Shown one piece after another: positions 18,602-27,949 of a DNA stretch of 64,000 nucleotides. The translations under genes and the position numbers were made by a program. The DNA is taken from positions 3,909,501 through 3,973,500 of the forward strand of contig NZ_JAPDFL010000001.1 of assembly GCF_025949695.1 (NCBI RefSeq), written 5' to 3'. Every line of letters starts with the position of its first letter. Position 1 is the first letter of the stretch. Source of the stretch: Pararhodobacter zhoushanensis. Its GTDB lineage: Bacteria > Pseudomonadota > Alphaproteobacteria > Rhodobacterales > Rhodobacteraceae. The notes under the pieces are model-generated. The model ran no database searches and was not told where the DNA came from. It worked only from the letters and a program-made list of their open reading frames with translations.

Positions 18602-20594
18602 TCAGTTGTCATTCGGGGCGTCTTCTTCCGGTGCATCATCGCCGCTGCCGACGGTGGGCACAACCGCCGGCTGGCTACCGGGACGCGGGCGCGGGCGGAT
18701 TGTGTCGTCATCGGCCGTCTGGATCTCGAACACCAGCTGGGCCTCCAGCGCCGGGTCCATCGGCTCGGGGTCCGGCTCGGGGCGGATCAGGGTGAATTCG
18801 ATGCGGCGATTGGCCTCGCGCCCGGCTTCGGTGCCGTTGTCGGCGATGGGATCCGCCGCGCCATAGCCCTGCGCAACCAGCGAGGCCACCAGCACCCGCC
18901 GCGCCAGCAGCGCATTGATCACCGCCTCGGCCCGTGCCTGACTCAAGTTCAGGTTGGTCTCGTCGCGGCCCTGACTGTCGGTATAGCCCGCAACCTCGAA
19001 GGGCAGCTCGCCGCATTCCCGCAACACCTCGGCGATCCGGTCGATGATCACGCCCGACGCCTCGTTGATCTCGGTCGAGCCGGGATCGAAAGTGATCTTG
19101 TCGGCGGCCAGAATCGCCTGCACGCGCGCTTCGCAATTGTCGGGCGTGGGGGCGTTGACCACCGGGTCCAGCGCCTCGTCGTAGCGCACGTTCACCTCGA
19201 TCACCGCGTCCGATCCCAGACCCTGCAGCAAGACCTGCGTGACCTGACTGCTGGCATCGGGGTTGCCCGACACGCCCGACACGGCCACGCGATCGGCCTG
19301 AACGGTGGCCTGACCATGGTGCAGCTCGGCCAAAGCCTCGATCACGGTGAGCACGCGCACCGACCAGCCGGCGGGCAGATCCGGGTCCAGCCGGGTGGCG
19401 ACATCCACCGCGCCCGAGCCAAAGCGCGCACCCGAGAACGCGGTGACAGCCGCACGGATGCGGTCGTCCGGCAGTCGGCCTGACAGGGCCATCCGCCCCT
19501 CTTCGGACAGGGTCATGCGCACTTCGGGCGCAGCCTCGTCGGCGGCGGTCTCTTCGGCGGGCGGGTCCAGTCGGCGGGCATTCAGGCTGAAGGCATCGGG
19601 CAGCGCGGTTTCCAGACGCCCCACGGCGCGGTCGAAATCGGCACTGGCAATCGTGTGAGGCACGGCCAGAATCACCGTCCCGTCCGAGATCGTCAGGCTG
19701 CCGTCCCCCAGCGCCGCCAGCGCATCGATCGCCACCGCCGCGCCTTCGCCCCACCGCGGCGTGGGCGCGCCCAAGGCCAGCGGACAGGTCAGCCGCCGGG
19801 TCATCCCCGCCGCCGTCAGCGCTGCCGCGATGCGCGTTTGCGCCTCGTCGGTATCGGCGACACAGCTGCCAACGCGCAGCGCGCCCTCCGCCGCATCGAC
19901 GCGCAGCAGGAAGGGGGCGGCCACCGGGCGCGGCGCGACCAGATCCAGCGTCAGCACCTGCCCGCGCGGAGCCAGCGCGCGCAGGTCCTGTTCGAGTGTG
20001 CGCCGGGCCTCGGGTCCGTCAACCAGCGCTTCGATCTGGATACGACCGGCTCTGACGCTGACCCGGCCAACCTCGAACCGTTGCAACGCCTCGACAGCAA
20101 AGCCGACAGCCGTAACCCAGCCGCCCGGCACCGGGTAATCCGATGACTGAAGCATGTCCTCGACGCGCAGGTCCGGCATCGCCGCGCGCAGCCGGTCCAC
20201 AATCGCGCCACCCTCTGCCCCGGCCGGGACCAGCCCGATCACCGACAGATCGTCCCGGTTGCGCATCAGTTCAATGCGGAACACCGGAGCGACAACACCG
20301 TTGCGCACCGCCACGCTGATGCTTTCCGACACGCGCGAGGCGTCAATGACACCCCCCGCCACCTGCAAAGCGCGAATGCGGGCGCTTTCCGTCGGCGCGT
20401 TGCCGCCCAGTTCTACATCCAGACCGTTCAGCGAAATTTGCACCCAGCCGATGCCCGCGTCGGTGAACGCAGCACTCAACAGAATCTGCGGTCCGCCGTT
20501 CGACCAGCGCCACCAAACCCAGTGCCGTGACCATCGCCAGAACCACCGCCAGCAAGAAGGCAGCGATCGAAACGAGCAGGGTTTTATGTGACAT
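18602..20594 (-). CDS. OmpA-family peptidoglycan-associating envelope protein, frameshifted near its start
   Basis: About 663 residues. The ATG at 20594 gives a signal-anchor (MSHKTLLVSIAAFLLAVVLA). The middle has several BON-like modules with recurring phrases such as GNAPTESARIRALQVAG. The C-terminus (residues about 515-610) is an OmpA domain: FDPGSTEINEASGVI, GYTDSQGRDETNLNLSQARA, ANRRIEF. The C-tail is Asp/Pro-rich. The frame breaks at about 20474: after TADSVE an extra T must be removed to read AAFTDAGIGWVQI. An in-frame upstream extension to 20665 has no signal peptide and is not credible. Likely binds peptidoglycan in the periplasm. Confidence 0.85.
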
Positions 20595-20665
20595 AGAGGG
20601 TCCGTGGCAGCGGCCGACAGCAGCCGGTCAGGCATTGACCTAGCCCCATGCGCCCAGTGATGCAA

Positions 20666-21676
20666 TCAAACCAGCAAGGCAGCGGCGAAAATCAGCACAA
20701 GGATCAGGCCCGCATCGCGGTTCGAACGGAACAGGCGCAGCAGCACATCGTTGTCGTTGATGTTCAGCCGCCCCAGCTGCCAGTTCAGATGCGCGCCAAA
20801 AGCCCAAGCCCCGGCCAGCGTCAGGGACAGCCGCATCGGGTCGGCCAGCGGAGCCAGCGCGTAGATAATTGCCAGCGAAATCAACACGACCGAGGCCACC
20901 AGAAACCCGCGCAGCCAGTTCTCGGTGTTGTCGCCGAACAGGCGCGCGGTGGATTTCACCCCGATCAGCGCGTCATCTTCGCGGTCCTGATGGGCATAGA
21001 TCGTGTCGTAAAACAGCGTCCAGGCGATGCCGCCAAGGTACAAGATCACCGCAGGCCAGCCCAGACTGCCGGTTTGCGCCGTCCAGCCCAGCAGCGCGCC
21101 CCAGTTGAACGCCAGCCCCAGAAACACCTGCGGCCACCACGTAAAGCGCTTGGCAAACGGATAAATCGCCACCGGCAGCAGCGCCAGAATGCCCAGCATG
21201 ATCGCCGCAGCGTTAAAGGTCAGCAGCAGGAAAAAGGCCGCCGCCATCTGGATCCCCATCCAGATAAACGCCTCGCGCAGGGTGACATGCCCCGCCGCCA
21301 GTGGACGGTTGCGCGTGCGCTCGACCAGCGGGTCGATATCGCGGTCGGTGATGTCATTCCACGTGCAGCCCGCCCCGCGCATCAACAGCGCGCCCAGACC
21401 GCAGGCCAGCAGGATCCACAGCGTGATCCCGCCGCGCGACTCAGGCACCGCCAGCGCGCCCAGCAAGGTGCCCCACCAGCACGGCAACAGCAGCAGCCAG
21501 GTGCCGATTGGACGGTCGACCCGGCTCAGCCGCAGATAGGGGCGCATCTCTTCGGGGGCTTTGGTATCGACCCAGCTATCCTCGACCCGATCCGCAATGC
21601 CAGCATCGCCTGCAGACACCCCGGCCTTGGTCGCTGCGCCGTTTTCGGCCTCTGGTGTTTGCTCTGACCCGGTCAT
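20666..21676 (-). CDS. ubiA: 4-Hydroxybenzoate polyprenyltransferase
   Basis: Attaches the polyprenyl tail to 4-hydroxybenzoate in ubiquinone synthesis. 336 residues with multiple membrane helices. The prenyl-diphosphate site NDITDRDIDPLVERTRNRPL holds the N-D-x2-D-x3-D motif, and the second aspartate-rich loop is YDTIYAHQDREDD. The first 45 residues are a polar extension. The start at 21676 lies 12 bases from the divergent rsmE start, so both genes must share a very compact promoter region or be read from within each other's 5' ends. Confidence 0.94.
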   Translation of the reverse strand: MTGSEQTPEAENGAATKAGVSAGDAGIADRVEDSWVDTKAPEEMRPYLRLSRVDRPIGTWLLLLPCWWGTLLGALAVPESRGGITLWILLACGLGALLMRGAGCTWNDITDRDIDPLVERTRNRPLAAGHVTLREAFIWMGIQMAAAFFLLLTFNAAAIMLGILALLPVAIYPFAKRFTWWPQVFLGLAFNWGALLGWTAQTGSLGWPAVILYLGGIAWTLFYDTIYAHQDREDDALIGVKSTARLFGDNTENWLRGFLVASVVLISLAIIYALAPLADPMRLSLTLAGAWAFGAHLNWQLGRLNINDNDVLLRLFRSNRDAGLILVLIFAAALLV

Positions 21677-21688
21677 ACAGTCGCTTCC

Positions 21689-22441
21689 ATGCCGACGATT
21701 CCGCCCCGAAACGATGACCGCCCCAAGGTGCGCCTCTATGTAGAGCAAGCCTTGGCCCAAGGGCAACACGTAGCAGTGACGCAAGACCAGTCCCATTATC
21801 TGGGCAACGTCCTGCGGCTGGCGGCGGGGGCCGATGTCGCCCTTTTCAACGGCAAGGACGGCGAGTGGCGCGCGCGGATCGGGCATCTGGCCAAGCGCGG
21901 CGGCGCCCTGACCTGCGAAGAGCAGACCGCCCCGCAGACCAACCCGCCCGACCTGTGGCTGCTGTTTGCGCCGATCAAGAAAGCCCGCACCGATTTCATC
22001 GTCGAAAAGGCCGTCGAGATGGGCGCGGCCCGCATCCTACCCGTGCAGACCGAGTTCACCAATTCCGAGCGTATTCGCCGCGACCGCCTGCAGGCCCACG
22101 CGGTTGAGGCCGCCGAGCAATCCGCCGGCACCTTCGTGCCCGAGGTGGCCGACCTGACCCGCCTCGACCGCCTGCTGGCCGACTGGCCCACAGACCGCGT
22201 GCTCTGGTGGGCCGATGAAAGCCTCAAAGGCTGCGACATCGCCGACCCGGCCCCCGCCCCCGCCGCGATTCTCATCGGCCCCGAGGGCGGTTTCTCCCCG
22301 GCTGAGCGCCTCCGCCTGCGCGCCCTGCCCTTCATCCGCCGCCTCAGCCTCGGGCCGCGCATCCTGCGCGCCGATACCGCCGCCGTTGCCGCCCTGACCC
22401 TCTGGCAGGTACGCCACGGTGACTGGACCGGCCCGCGATGA
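21689..22441 (+). CDS. rsmE: 16S rRNA (uracil1498-N3)-methyltransferase
   Basis: A 250-residue SPOUT-class enzyme methylating U1498 in helix 44 of 16S rRNA. The knotted SAM site is LIGPEGGFSPAE, followed by LGPRILRADTAAVAALTL. The N-terminal PUA-like part contains HYLGNVLRLAAGADVALFNG, and EKAVEMGAARILPVQTEF is diagnostic. Divergent from ubiA and overlapping the next gene by 4 bases. Confidence 0.95.
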   Translation: MPTIPPRNDDRPKVRLYVEQALAQGQHVAVTQDQSHYLGNVLRLAAGADVALFNGKDGEWRARIGHLAKRGGALTCEEQTAPQTNPPDLWLLFAPIKKARTDFIVEKAVEMGAARILPVQTEFTNSERIRRDRLQAHAVEAAEQSAGTFVPEVADLTRLDRLLADWPTDRVLWWADESLKGCDIADPAPAPAAILIGPEGGFSPAERLRLRALPFIRRLSLGPRILRADTAAVAALTLWQVRHGDWTGPR

Positions 22442-22953
22442 CCCTTTTCTGGCGTCCCGAAGCCCTTGCCATCCTGCGCCGCTGGGGCGAAACCCTTGCC
22501 GCGCTGGCCCTGACCGCACTGGGCGTCTGGTGGGCGCTGCAAGGCCCCGGCCCGGTCTACTGGCTCGGCTGGATCCTCGCCCTGATCGGCGCGGGCCTGA
22601 CCTGGGGCGCTGTGCAACGCGCCCGCTTTACGGCGCGTGGCGATGCGGCAGGCGTGATCGAGGTGATCGAAGGCGAGATCCGCTATTTCGGCCCGCGCGG
22701 CGGCGGAGTGATCGCGCTCGACCTGATGCAAACCCTGATGCTCAGCGCCGACGGGGCGTTCTGGCTGGTCGAATCGCTCGACGGGACCATTCTGGCAATT
22801 CCGCGTGCCGCCAAGGGCAACAAGGCGCTGTTCGACGCCTTTGCCGCCCTCGACGGGCTGGATATGCCCCTGCTGCTGCGCACCCTTGCCCAAGGCCCCG
22901 CCCCGCGGGCCCGCGCGATCTGGCAAAGACGGTCGCAGCGCCTCTTGACTTGA
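22438..22953 (+). CDS. Membrane protein of unknown function
   Basis: 171 residues: two closely spaced N-terminal helices (residues 20-60, including ALALTALGVWWALQG and WLGWILALIGAGLTWGAV), then a soluble beta-rich domain with VIEVIEGEIRYFGPRGGGVI and a C-terminal helical end. Starts within the rsmE stop (4-base overlap) and precedes gshA by 55 bases. The layout resembles small membrane-tethered PH-like domains. No function assigned. Confidence 0.72.
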   Translation: MTLFWRPEALAILRRWGETLAALALTALGVWWALQGPGPVYWLGWILALIGAGLTWGAVQRARFTARGDAAGVIEVIEGEIRYFGPRGGGVIALDLMQTLMLSADGAFWLVESLDGTILAIPRAAKGNKALFDAFAALDGLDMPLLLRTLAQGPAPRARAIWQRRSQRLLT

Positions 22954-23008
22954 GCCGGTCGGCGCTACAGGTCAGAGGTCCATAGACATCAGCCCGGAGC
23001 CCCTTGAC

Positions 23009-24379
23009 ATGTCCATCCCCCAGTCCGGCGGCGGGCCGATCGAACATCGCGATCAACTGGCAGAATTTCTGTCATCAGGCTCGAAGCCCGTCGAAGACTG
23101 GCGCATCGGCACCGAGCACGAGAAATTCGGCTACTGCAAAGACAGCCTGAAACCGCTGCCCTATGACGGAGACCGCTCGATCCGCGCCATGCTTGAAGGG
23201 CTGCGCGACCGTTTCGGCTGGCAGCCGGTGCTTGAGGGCGACAAGCTGATCGGCCTGACGCATAACGGCGCGAATGTCAGCCTCGAGCCGGGTGGCCAGT
23301 TGGAACTCTCGGGCGCGCCGCTCGAATCCATCCACCAGACCTGCGACGAGGTGAACGAACACCTGCGCGACGTCAAAAGCATCGCCGACGAGATCGGCGT
23401 GGGCTTTATCGGCCTTGGCGCCGCCCCGGTCTGGTCGCATGACGACATGCCCCTGATGCCCAAGGGCCGCTACAAGCTGATGGACAGCTACATGCAGACC
23501 GTCGGCACCCATGGCACGCAGATGATGCGCCGCACCTGCACGGTGCAGGTGAACCTCGACTTCGCGTCCGAGGCCGACATGGTGCAGAAATTCCGCGTGG
23601 CACTGGCCCTGCAGCCCGTCGCCACGGCGCTTTTCGCCAATTCGCCGTTCTTTGACGGCAAGCCCAACGGCCATAAATCCTGGCGCTCGCGCATCTGGCG
23701 CGATCTGGACCCGGCGCGCACCGGCACCCTGCCGTTTGCCTTCGAGCAGGGTTTCGGCTTCGAGCAGTATGTGGACTACGCGCTTGATGTGCCGATGTAT
23801 TTTGTCTACCGCGACGGCAAATACATCAACGCCCTCGGCCAGTCCTTCCGTGATTTCCTGAACGGCAAACTGCCCGCCCTGCCCGGCGAAGTGCCCACGC
23901 TCAGCGATTGGGCCGACCACCTGACCACCATTTTCCCCGAGGCCCGGCTCAAGAAATACCTTGAGATGCGCGGCGCGGATGGCAACCAGTGGCGTCGCCT
24001 CTGTGCGTTGCCGGCGCTGTGGGTCGGCATGCTCTATGACCAGTCCTCGCTCGATGCGGCCTGGGATCTGTGCAAGAACTGGGACACCGAAACCCGCGAG
24101 GCGCTGCGCGTCGCGGCCAGTGTCGACGGTCTGCAGGCCGAGACCCATGGCGTCAAGATGAGGGATCTGGCCCGTCAGGTCGTCGACATCGCCGACGCCG
24201 GGCTGAAAGCCCGCGCGCGCCCCGGCGCGGGTGGTCTGGTCCCCGACGAGACCCACTTCCTCAATGCGCTCAAAGACAGCCTCGACACCGGGATGACCCC
24301 GGCGGATGAGCTGCTGGCGCATTACAACGGCGACTGGGGCGGCGATCTGAACCGCGTTTACGCCGACTACAGCTACTAA
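23009..24379 (+). CDS. gshA: Glutamate-cysteine ligase, plant/alphaproteobacterial type
   Basis: Joins glutamate and cysteine in the first, rate-limiting step of glutathione synthesis. 456 residues, matching the GCS2-like class found in plants and alphaproteobacteria rather than the enterobacterial GshA. Motifs include WRIGTEHEKFGY near residue 30, NVSLEPGGQLELSGAPLESI, and MMRRTCTVQVNLDFASE. The partner gshB is not in the window. Two hairpins follow the stop. Confidence 0.95.
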   Translation: MSIPQSGGGPIEHRDQLAEFLSSGSKPVEDWRIGTEHEKFGYCKDSLKPLPYDGDRSIRAMLEGLRDRFGWQPVLEGDKLIGLTHNGANVSLEPGGQLELSGAPLESIHQTCDEVNEHLRDVKSIADEIGVGFIGLGAAPVWSHDDMPLMPKGRYKLMDSYMQTVGTHGTQMMRRTCTVQVNLDFASEADMVQKFRVALALQPVATALFANSPFFDGKPNGHKSWRSRIWRDLDPARTGTLPFAFEQGFGFEQYVDYALDVPMYFVYRDGKYINALGQSFRDFLNGKLPALPGEVPTLSDWADHLTTIFPEARLKKYLEMRGADGNQWRRLCALPALWVGMLYDQSSLDAAWDLCKNWDTETREALRVAASVDGLQAETHGVKMRDLARQVVDIADAGLKARARPGAGGLVPDETHFLNALKDSLDTGMTPADELLAHYNGDWGGDLNRVYADYSY

Positions 24380-24438
24380 GGCGCACACACGGCCCTGTGC
24401 CCTGCCCGGCACAGGCCGCTTGCCACACCGCAAAAGCC

Positions 24439-24469
24439 GTGGTTTCCTGCTCTTTCTTCAGGAAACCAC
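24439..24469 (+). terminator. Perfect 11-bp hairpin after gshA
   Basis: GTGGTTTCCTG at 24439-24449 is exactly complementary to CAGGAAACCAC at 24459-24469, with a pyrimidine loop of 9 bases, followed by CTCTTTA. A second, smaller stem (CCTGTGCC/GGCACAGG) precedes it near 24393. It is probably the gshA terminator, but it sits only 21 bases before the next start codon, so it may also shape that gene's leader. Confidence 0.6.
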
Positions 24470-24490
24470 CTCTTTATGTCGGAGTGTATA

Positions 24491-24751
24491 ATGCGCGATA
24501 TTTTCATCAATCTTCTGGAAAAACTGATCACCGTTCTGGTCGTCATCATGATGATCGGCGTCGTTGTCGCCGCTGGCGGGGCACTGTTTGTGCCGCAGCC
24601 CGGCGTCCCGGGGCCGCTGATGGCCCTCGCCATTCTGATCGGCGGCGGCATCTATGTCGTGGTGATGGGCGGGTTCATGTACCTTGGCCTCGGCATCTAC
24701 CAGAACACTCGCCGCACGGCTGAGGCGATCGAGCAACTCGCCGCGCGCTGA
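24491..24751 (+). CDS. Small two-helix membrane protein of unknown function
   Basis: 86 residues from the ATG at 24491, which has GGAG at 6 bases' spacing; the in-frame ATG at 24476 would place that Shine-Dalgarno inside the gene. Two hydrophobic helices (residues 11-33 and 43-68: LITVLVVIMMIGVVVAAGGA and MALAILIGGGIYVVVMGGF) flank a short Pro-rich turn. The C-terminus is a short amphipathic helix. It stands alone between gshA and a bidirectional terminator. No function recognised. Confidence 0.72.
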   Translation: MRDIFINLLEKLITVLVVIMMIGVVVAAGGALFVPQPGVPGPLMALAILIGGGIYVVVMGGFMYLGLGIYQNTRRTAEAIEQLAAR

Positions 24752-24760
24752 GCGCAAGAA

Positions 24761-24786
24761 AAGGGCCGCTCTGTCGAGCGGCCCTT
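24761..24786 (-). terminator. Terminator between small membrane gene and DEAD-box helicase
   Basis: AAGGGCCGCT and AGCGGCCCTT form a perfect 10-bp stem around CTGTCG. Read on the minus strand it is followed by TTTTCTT, a good intrinsic terminator for the helicase transcript; on the plus strand the T tract is short, so it may serve both convergent genes. Confidence 0.8.
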
Positions 24787-24810
24787 GATCTATCGGCATG
24801 GCCTTGTGGC

Positions 24811-26388
24811 TCAGCCCGCTTTGGTGCGGAATTCGCGCAGCAGGAACTCAGGCACATGGTCGCCCATGCCAACCACCGGCTGATCGTCGCGGTCGCGGCG
24901 GCCACGGCCACCCCGGTTGCGATTCTCGTTGCGGTCGTTGTTGCGATCATTCCGCTCGCCACGATTGTCCGAACGGCTTTCCTCACGCGGGGCGCGCACG
25001 GCGACGACCTCGGCCACCGGCGCGGCCTGAGCCGGCTCAGCTGCCGCAACAGGCGCCTCGGCGACAGCCTCGACCGCTTGCTCTGCCACAGCCTCGACCG
25101 CAGCGGCCTTGGCCCCACGCGGCTTGCGCTCGCGGCGCGGACGTTCGGTCTTTTCGCCGCGCGGTTTGCGCGCGGGACGCTCGTCCTTGTCGGGACGTCC
25201 GCCATCCGCCGTCTCGGAATCCACGGCAGCCTGCGCGAACCCGGCGGGCTCTTCGCCACGCGGCAGCGGCTTTTGCAGCAGCGCCTCGATCGCGGCCAGA
25301 TACTTGTCATCCGACGGCGTGGCGATGGTGAAGGCCTTGCCCGAACGACCCGCCCGGCCGGTCCGGCCAATGCGGTGCACGTAATCCTCGGCATGGCTGG
25401 GCACGTCGAAGTTGAACACGTGGCTCACCGCCGGGATGTCCAGACCGCGCGCGGCCACATCCGAGGCAATCAACAACCGCACCGTGCCATCACGGAAACC
25501 GTCCAGCGTGCGCGTGCGCACCGACTGGTCCAGATCCCCATGGATCGGCGAAGCGTCAAACCCGTGCTTTTTCAGCGACTTGGCAACGACGTCCACATCA
25601 ATCTTACGGTTGCAGAAGATGATCGCGTTGGTGCAGGCCTCGCCCTCGGACTCGATCAGCTGACGCAGCATCGCGCGCTTTTCGGCAAAGGCGCGGTCGC
25701 GGCGCGTCGGCTTCAGCTCGATCAGCTTTTGCTCGATGGTTTCCGCCGTCGCCGCCTGACGCGCCACTTCGACGCGCACGGGGTTCGACAGGAAGGTGTT
25801 GGTGATGCGCTCGATCTCGGGCGCCATGGTGGCCGAGAAGAACAGCGTCTGCCGGGTGAACGGCGTCATCTGGAAGATGCGCTCGATATCGGGGATGAAA
25901 CCCATGTCCAGCATGCGGTCCGCCTCATCGACGACCATCACTTCGACACCGGTAAGCAGCAGCTTGCCGCGCTCGAAATGGTCCAGCAGACGGCCCGGCG
26001 TGGCGATCAGCACATCGACACCACGGTCGATCAGCTTGTCCTGTTCCGAGAACGAGACACCGCCGATCAACAGCGCCTTGGTCAGGCGCGTGTATTTGGC
26101 GTAAACGTCAAAGTTCTCAGCCACCTGGGCGGCCAATTCGCGCGTCGGTGCCAGAACCAGACTGCGCGGCATGCGTGCCCGTGCCCGGCCCCGCGCAAGG
26201 CGCGTGATCAGCGGCAGCGTGAAGGACGCTGTCTTGCCGGTCCCGGTCTGGGCGATGCCCAGCACGTCGCGGCCGTTCAGCGCTTCAGGAATCGCCTGCG
26301 CCTGAATCGGTGTGGGGGTTTCGTAGCCCGCTTCGGCCACGGCTTTCAGGACCTTGGGGTCCAGCTTGAGATCAGCAAATTTGGTCAT
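24811..26388 (-). CDS. DEAD-box ATP-dependent RNA helicase (RhlE-like)
   Basis: A 525-residue RNA helicase. Motifs in order: Q motif (PTPIQAQAIPEALNG), Walker A AQTGTGKT, PTRELAAQ, VDEADRMLDMGF, SAT, and HRIGRTGRAGRSG with RGLDIPAV before it. After about residue 380 the protein becomes a long low-complexity tail, first Ala/Glu/Pro then Arg/Asn/Asp-rich, typical of RNA-binding tails in RhlE or DeaD homologues. Likely remodels RNA during ribosome assembly, decay or cold adaptation. The 400-base upstream gap could hold a long 5' leader. Confidence 0.93.
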   Translation of the reverse strand: MTKFADLKLDPKVLKAVAEAGYETPTPIQAQAIPEALNGRDVLGIAQTGTGKTASFTLPLITRLARGRARARMPRSLVLAPTRELAAQVAENFDVYAKYTRLTKALLIGGVSFSEQDKLIDRGVDVLIATPGRLLDHFERGKLLLTGVEVMVVDEADRMLDMGFIPDIERIFQMTPFTRQTLFFSATMAPEIERITNTFLSNPVRVEVARQAATAETIEQKLIELKPTRRDRAFAEKRAMLRQLIESEGEACTNAIIFCNRKIDVDVVAKSLKKHGFDASPIHGDLDQSVRTRTLDGFRDGTVRLLIASDVAARGLDIPAVSHVFNFDVPSHAEDYVHRIGRTGRAGRSGKAFTIATPSDDKYLAAIEALLQKPLPRGEEPAGFAQAAVDSETADGGRPDKDERPARKPRGEKTERPRRERKPRGAKAAAVEAVAEQAVEAVAEAPVAAAEPAQAAPVAEVVAVRAPREESRSDNRGERNDRNNDRNENRNRGGRGRRDRDDQPVVGMGDHVPEFLLREFRTKAG

Positions 26389-26788
26389 CAGTGTCCGTCA
26401 TGTTGCGGCATCGGGCCGCAAGGGAATGATGGGACGCCAGATACTGCGCCCCGGCAGCAATCGGTCAGGTTGCACAGAGCACAGCAACCGATGGTGGGCG
26501 ATAGCGCAAATGCGGGCTCGGGTCAATCCGGGGCGCTCGCAATCGCACGTTTTCAGGCTCGCCACGGGTGATTCATGGTGTATAATGTGAGAAAGGCCCA
26601 CCGCGTGGCCGATTTTGGCCCCATTCCTTGCGTTCCCGGACATATTTCTGGCGAAAGTAAGGCAGAATTACGCTGTGCGCCTTAGTTAACACCCAATTAA
26701 TCTTGTTTTGGCCACATACGGCGCAAATGCAGGCCGCATTTCAGGATCAAGTATAGGCTGACCGCAAAAAATTTGCAGGAACAAGCCG
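26389..26788. other. 400-base intergenic region between divergent helicase and diguanylate cyclase genes
   Basis: No gene supported. It must contain both divergent promoters. Visible points: TATAATG near 26581 on the plus strand, an AT-richer stretch at 26680-26770 immediately upstream of the cyclase, and AGGA about 10 bases before its ATG. A long leader for the helicase, as seen for cold-induced helicases, is possible, but I see no convincing structured element. Confidence 0.4.
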
Positions 26789-27670
26789 ATGTTAGCCACC
26801 GTTTCGACCTACAGTCCTGACGATAGAGCGCTCAACTCGGTCGAGGTGATGTCTATGTACCAAGCTCCCGTCCAAGCTGCCCTGCCGTCGCCAGCCCATT
26901 TTGCGGCGGTCAGTGCGCTGATCAAGTCGGTCTTCCACGTGCCGGCGGTTGCGGTAGCCCTGCACGGGGCACCGGCCAACGCCGACGGCGGCGTTTACCG
27001 CTCGTTTCTGGAGATCCCGCTGATCAAGGACCATGAAACCATCGGCACCCTGCGCATTCTCGACACCTCGGAACGCGCCTTCAACGAGCGCGACTGCCAG
27101 TTGCTCGAAGGCTTCGCCAAGCTGGTCGTCGATCAGGTTGAACTGTGGTCCGAAGCCAGCCGCGACGGGCTGACCGGCGCGATGACCCGCCGCGCCTTTT
27201 CCGAATCGTTGCGCAAATCTTTTGCCTCGCGTCAGCGGACCCGTTCCAAGGCCTCGCTGATTCTGTTCGATCTGGACCACTTCAAGCGCGTCAACGACAC
27301 CTGGGGCCATGCGGCCGGCGACGCCGTGCTCAAAGCGGTCAGCCGTACCGTGCTGCGCGAGATGCGGGTCGAGGACAGCTTTGGCCGCGTCGGCGGCGAA
27401 GAATTCGCCGTGCTGGTGTCGAATGCCGGGGCCACCACCGCCGGGGATGTCGCCGAGCGCATGCGCCGCGCCATCGAGAGCACGGTGGTCGAGGGGTACG
27501 CACATATCAAGGTTACCGCCAGCTTCGGCGTCGCCGAGGCCTCGGACGCGGTGCTGGATGTCGAGGATTGGTCGGATCGCGCCGACGCCCAGCTTTACGC
27601 CGCCAAGGAAGACGGCCGCAACCGGGTCGCCATCGCCCCGATGGCCAAGCCACTCACCCCCGTTAACTGA
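26789..27670 (+). CDS. Diguanylate cyclase with N-terminal GAF-like domain
   Basis: Synthesises the second messenger cyclic di-GMP from two GTP. Residues 30-120 resemble a GAF domain (LEIPLIKDHETIGTLRILDT). From about residue 125 a GGDEF domain follows: DGLTGAMTRRAF, LILFDLDHFKRVNDTWGHAA and active site GGEEF. RVED precedes GGEEF by exactly five residues, so the product-inhibition I-site is intact. No EAL or HD-GYP domain and no membrane segment; it should be soluble and feedback-inhibited. Monocistronic, with a strong terminator directly after it. What the GAF part senses is unknown. Confidence 0.93.
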   Translation: MLATVSTYSPDDRALNSVEVMSMYQAPVQAALPSPAHFAAVSALIKSVFHVPAVAVALHGAPANADGGVYRSFLEIPLIKDHETIGTLRILDTSERAFNERDCQLLEGFAKLVVDQVELWSEASRDGLTGAMTRRAFSESLRKSFASRQRTRSKASLILFDLDHFKRVNDTWGHAAGDAVLKAVSRTVLREMRVEDSFGRVGGEEFAVLVSNAGATTAGDVAERMRRAIESTVVEGYAHIKVTASFGVAEASDAVLDVEDWSDRADAQLYAAKEDGRNRVAIAPMAKPLTPVN

Positions 27671-27688
27671 GCCACCACGACAGTGCCA

Positions 27689-27724
27689 AACACCCGCGCG
27701 CCCCCCGGCGCGCGGGTGTTTTTT
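27689..27724 (+). terminator. Strong intrinsic terminator after the diguanylate cyclase
   Basis: AACACCCGCGCGCC pairs with GGCGCGCGGGTGTT (14 bp) around a CCCC loop and runs directly into a T6 tract. A textbook Rho-independent terminator 18 bases after the stop. Confidence 0.9.
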
Positions 27725-27949
27725 GGTGCCACTGGTGTTGGGGGCTACCGCAGCGTCTGCCGGCACGATGCTGCGCCGCAGCACAGGCGCCGTCCTGCAG
27801 GGATTGGGCAGGCCTCACTTGATACGTTGGCCCTGACGGGTGAAAATGGCCTGTGATGGCTGGATTTTTTGGCGACCATGCGCGTGTCTGGACGCTCGGC
27901 CATTACCGTCGCAAGCCAAGAATTTGATGAAAATATACGGAATTTACAT

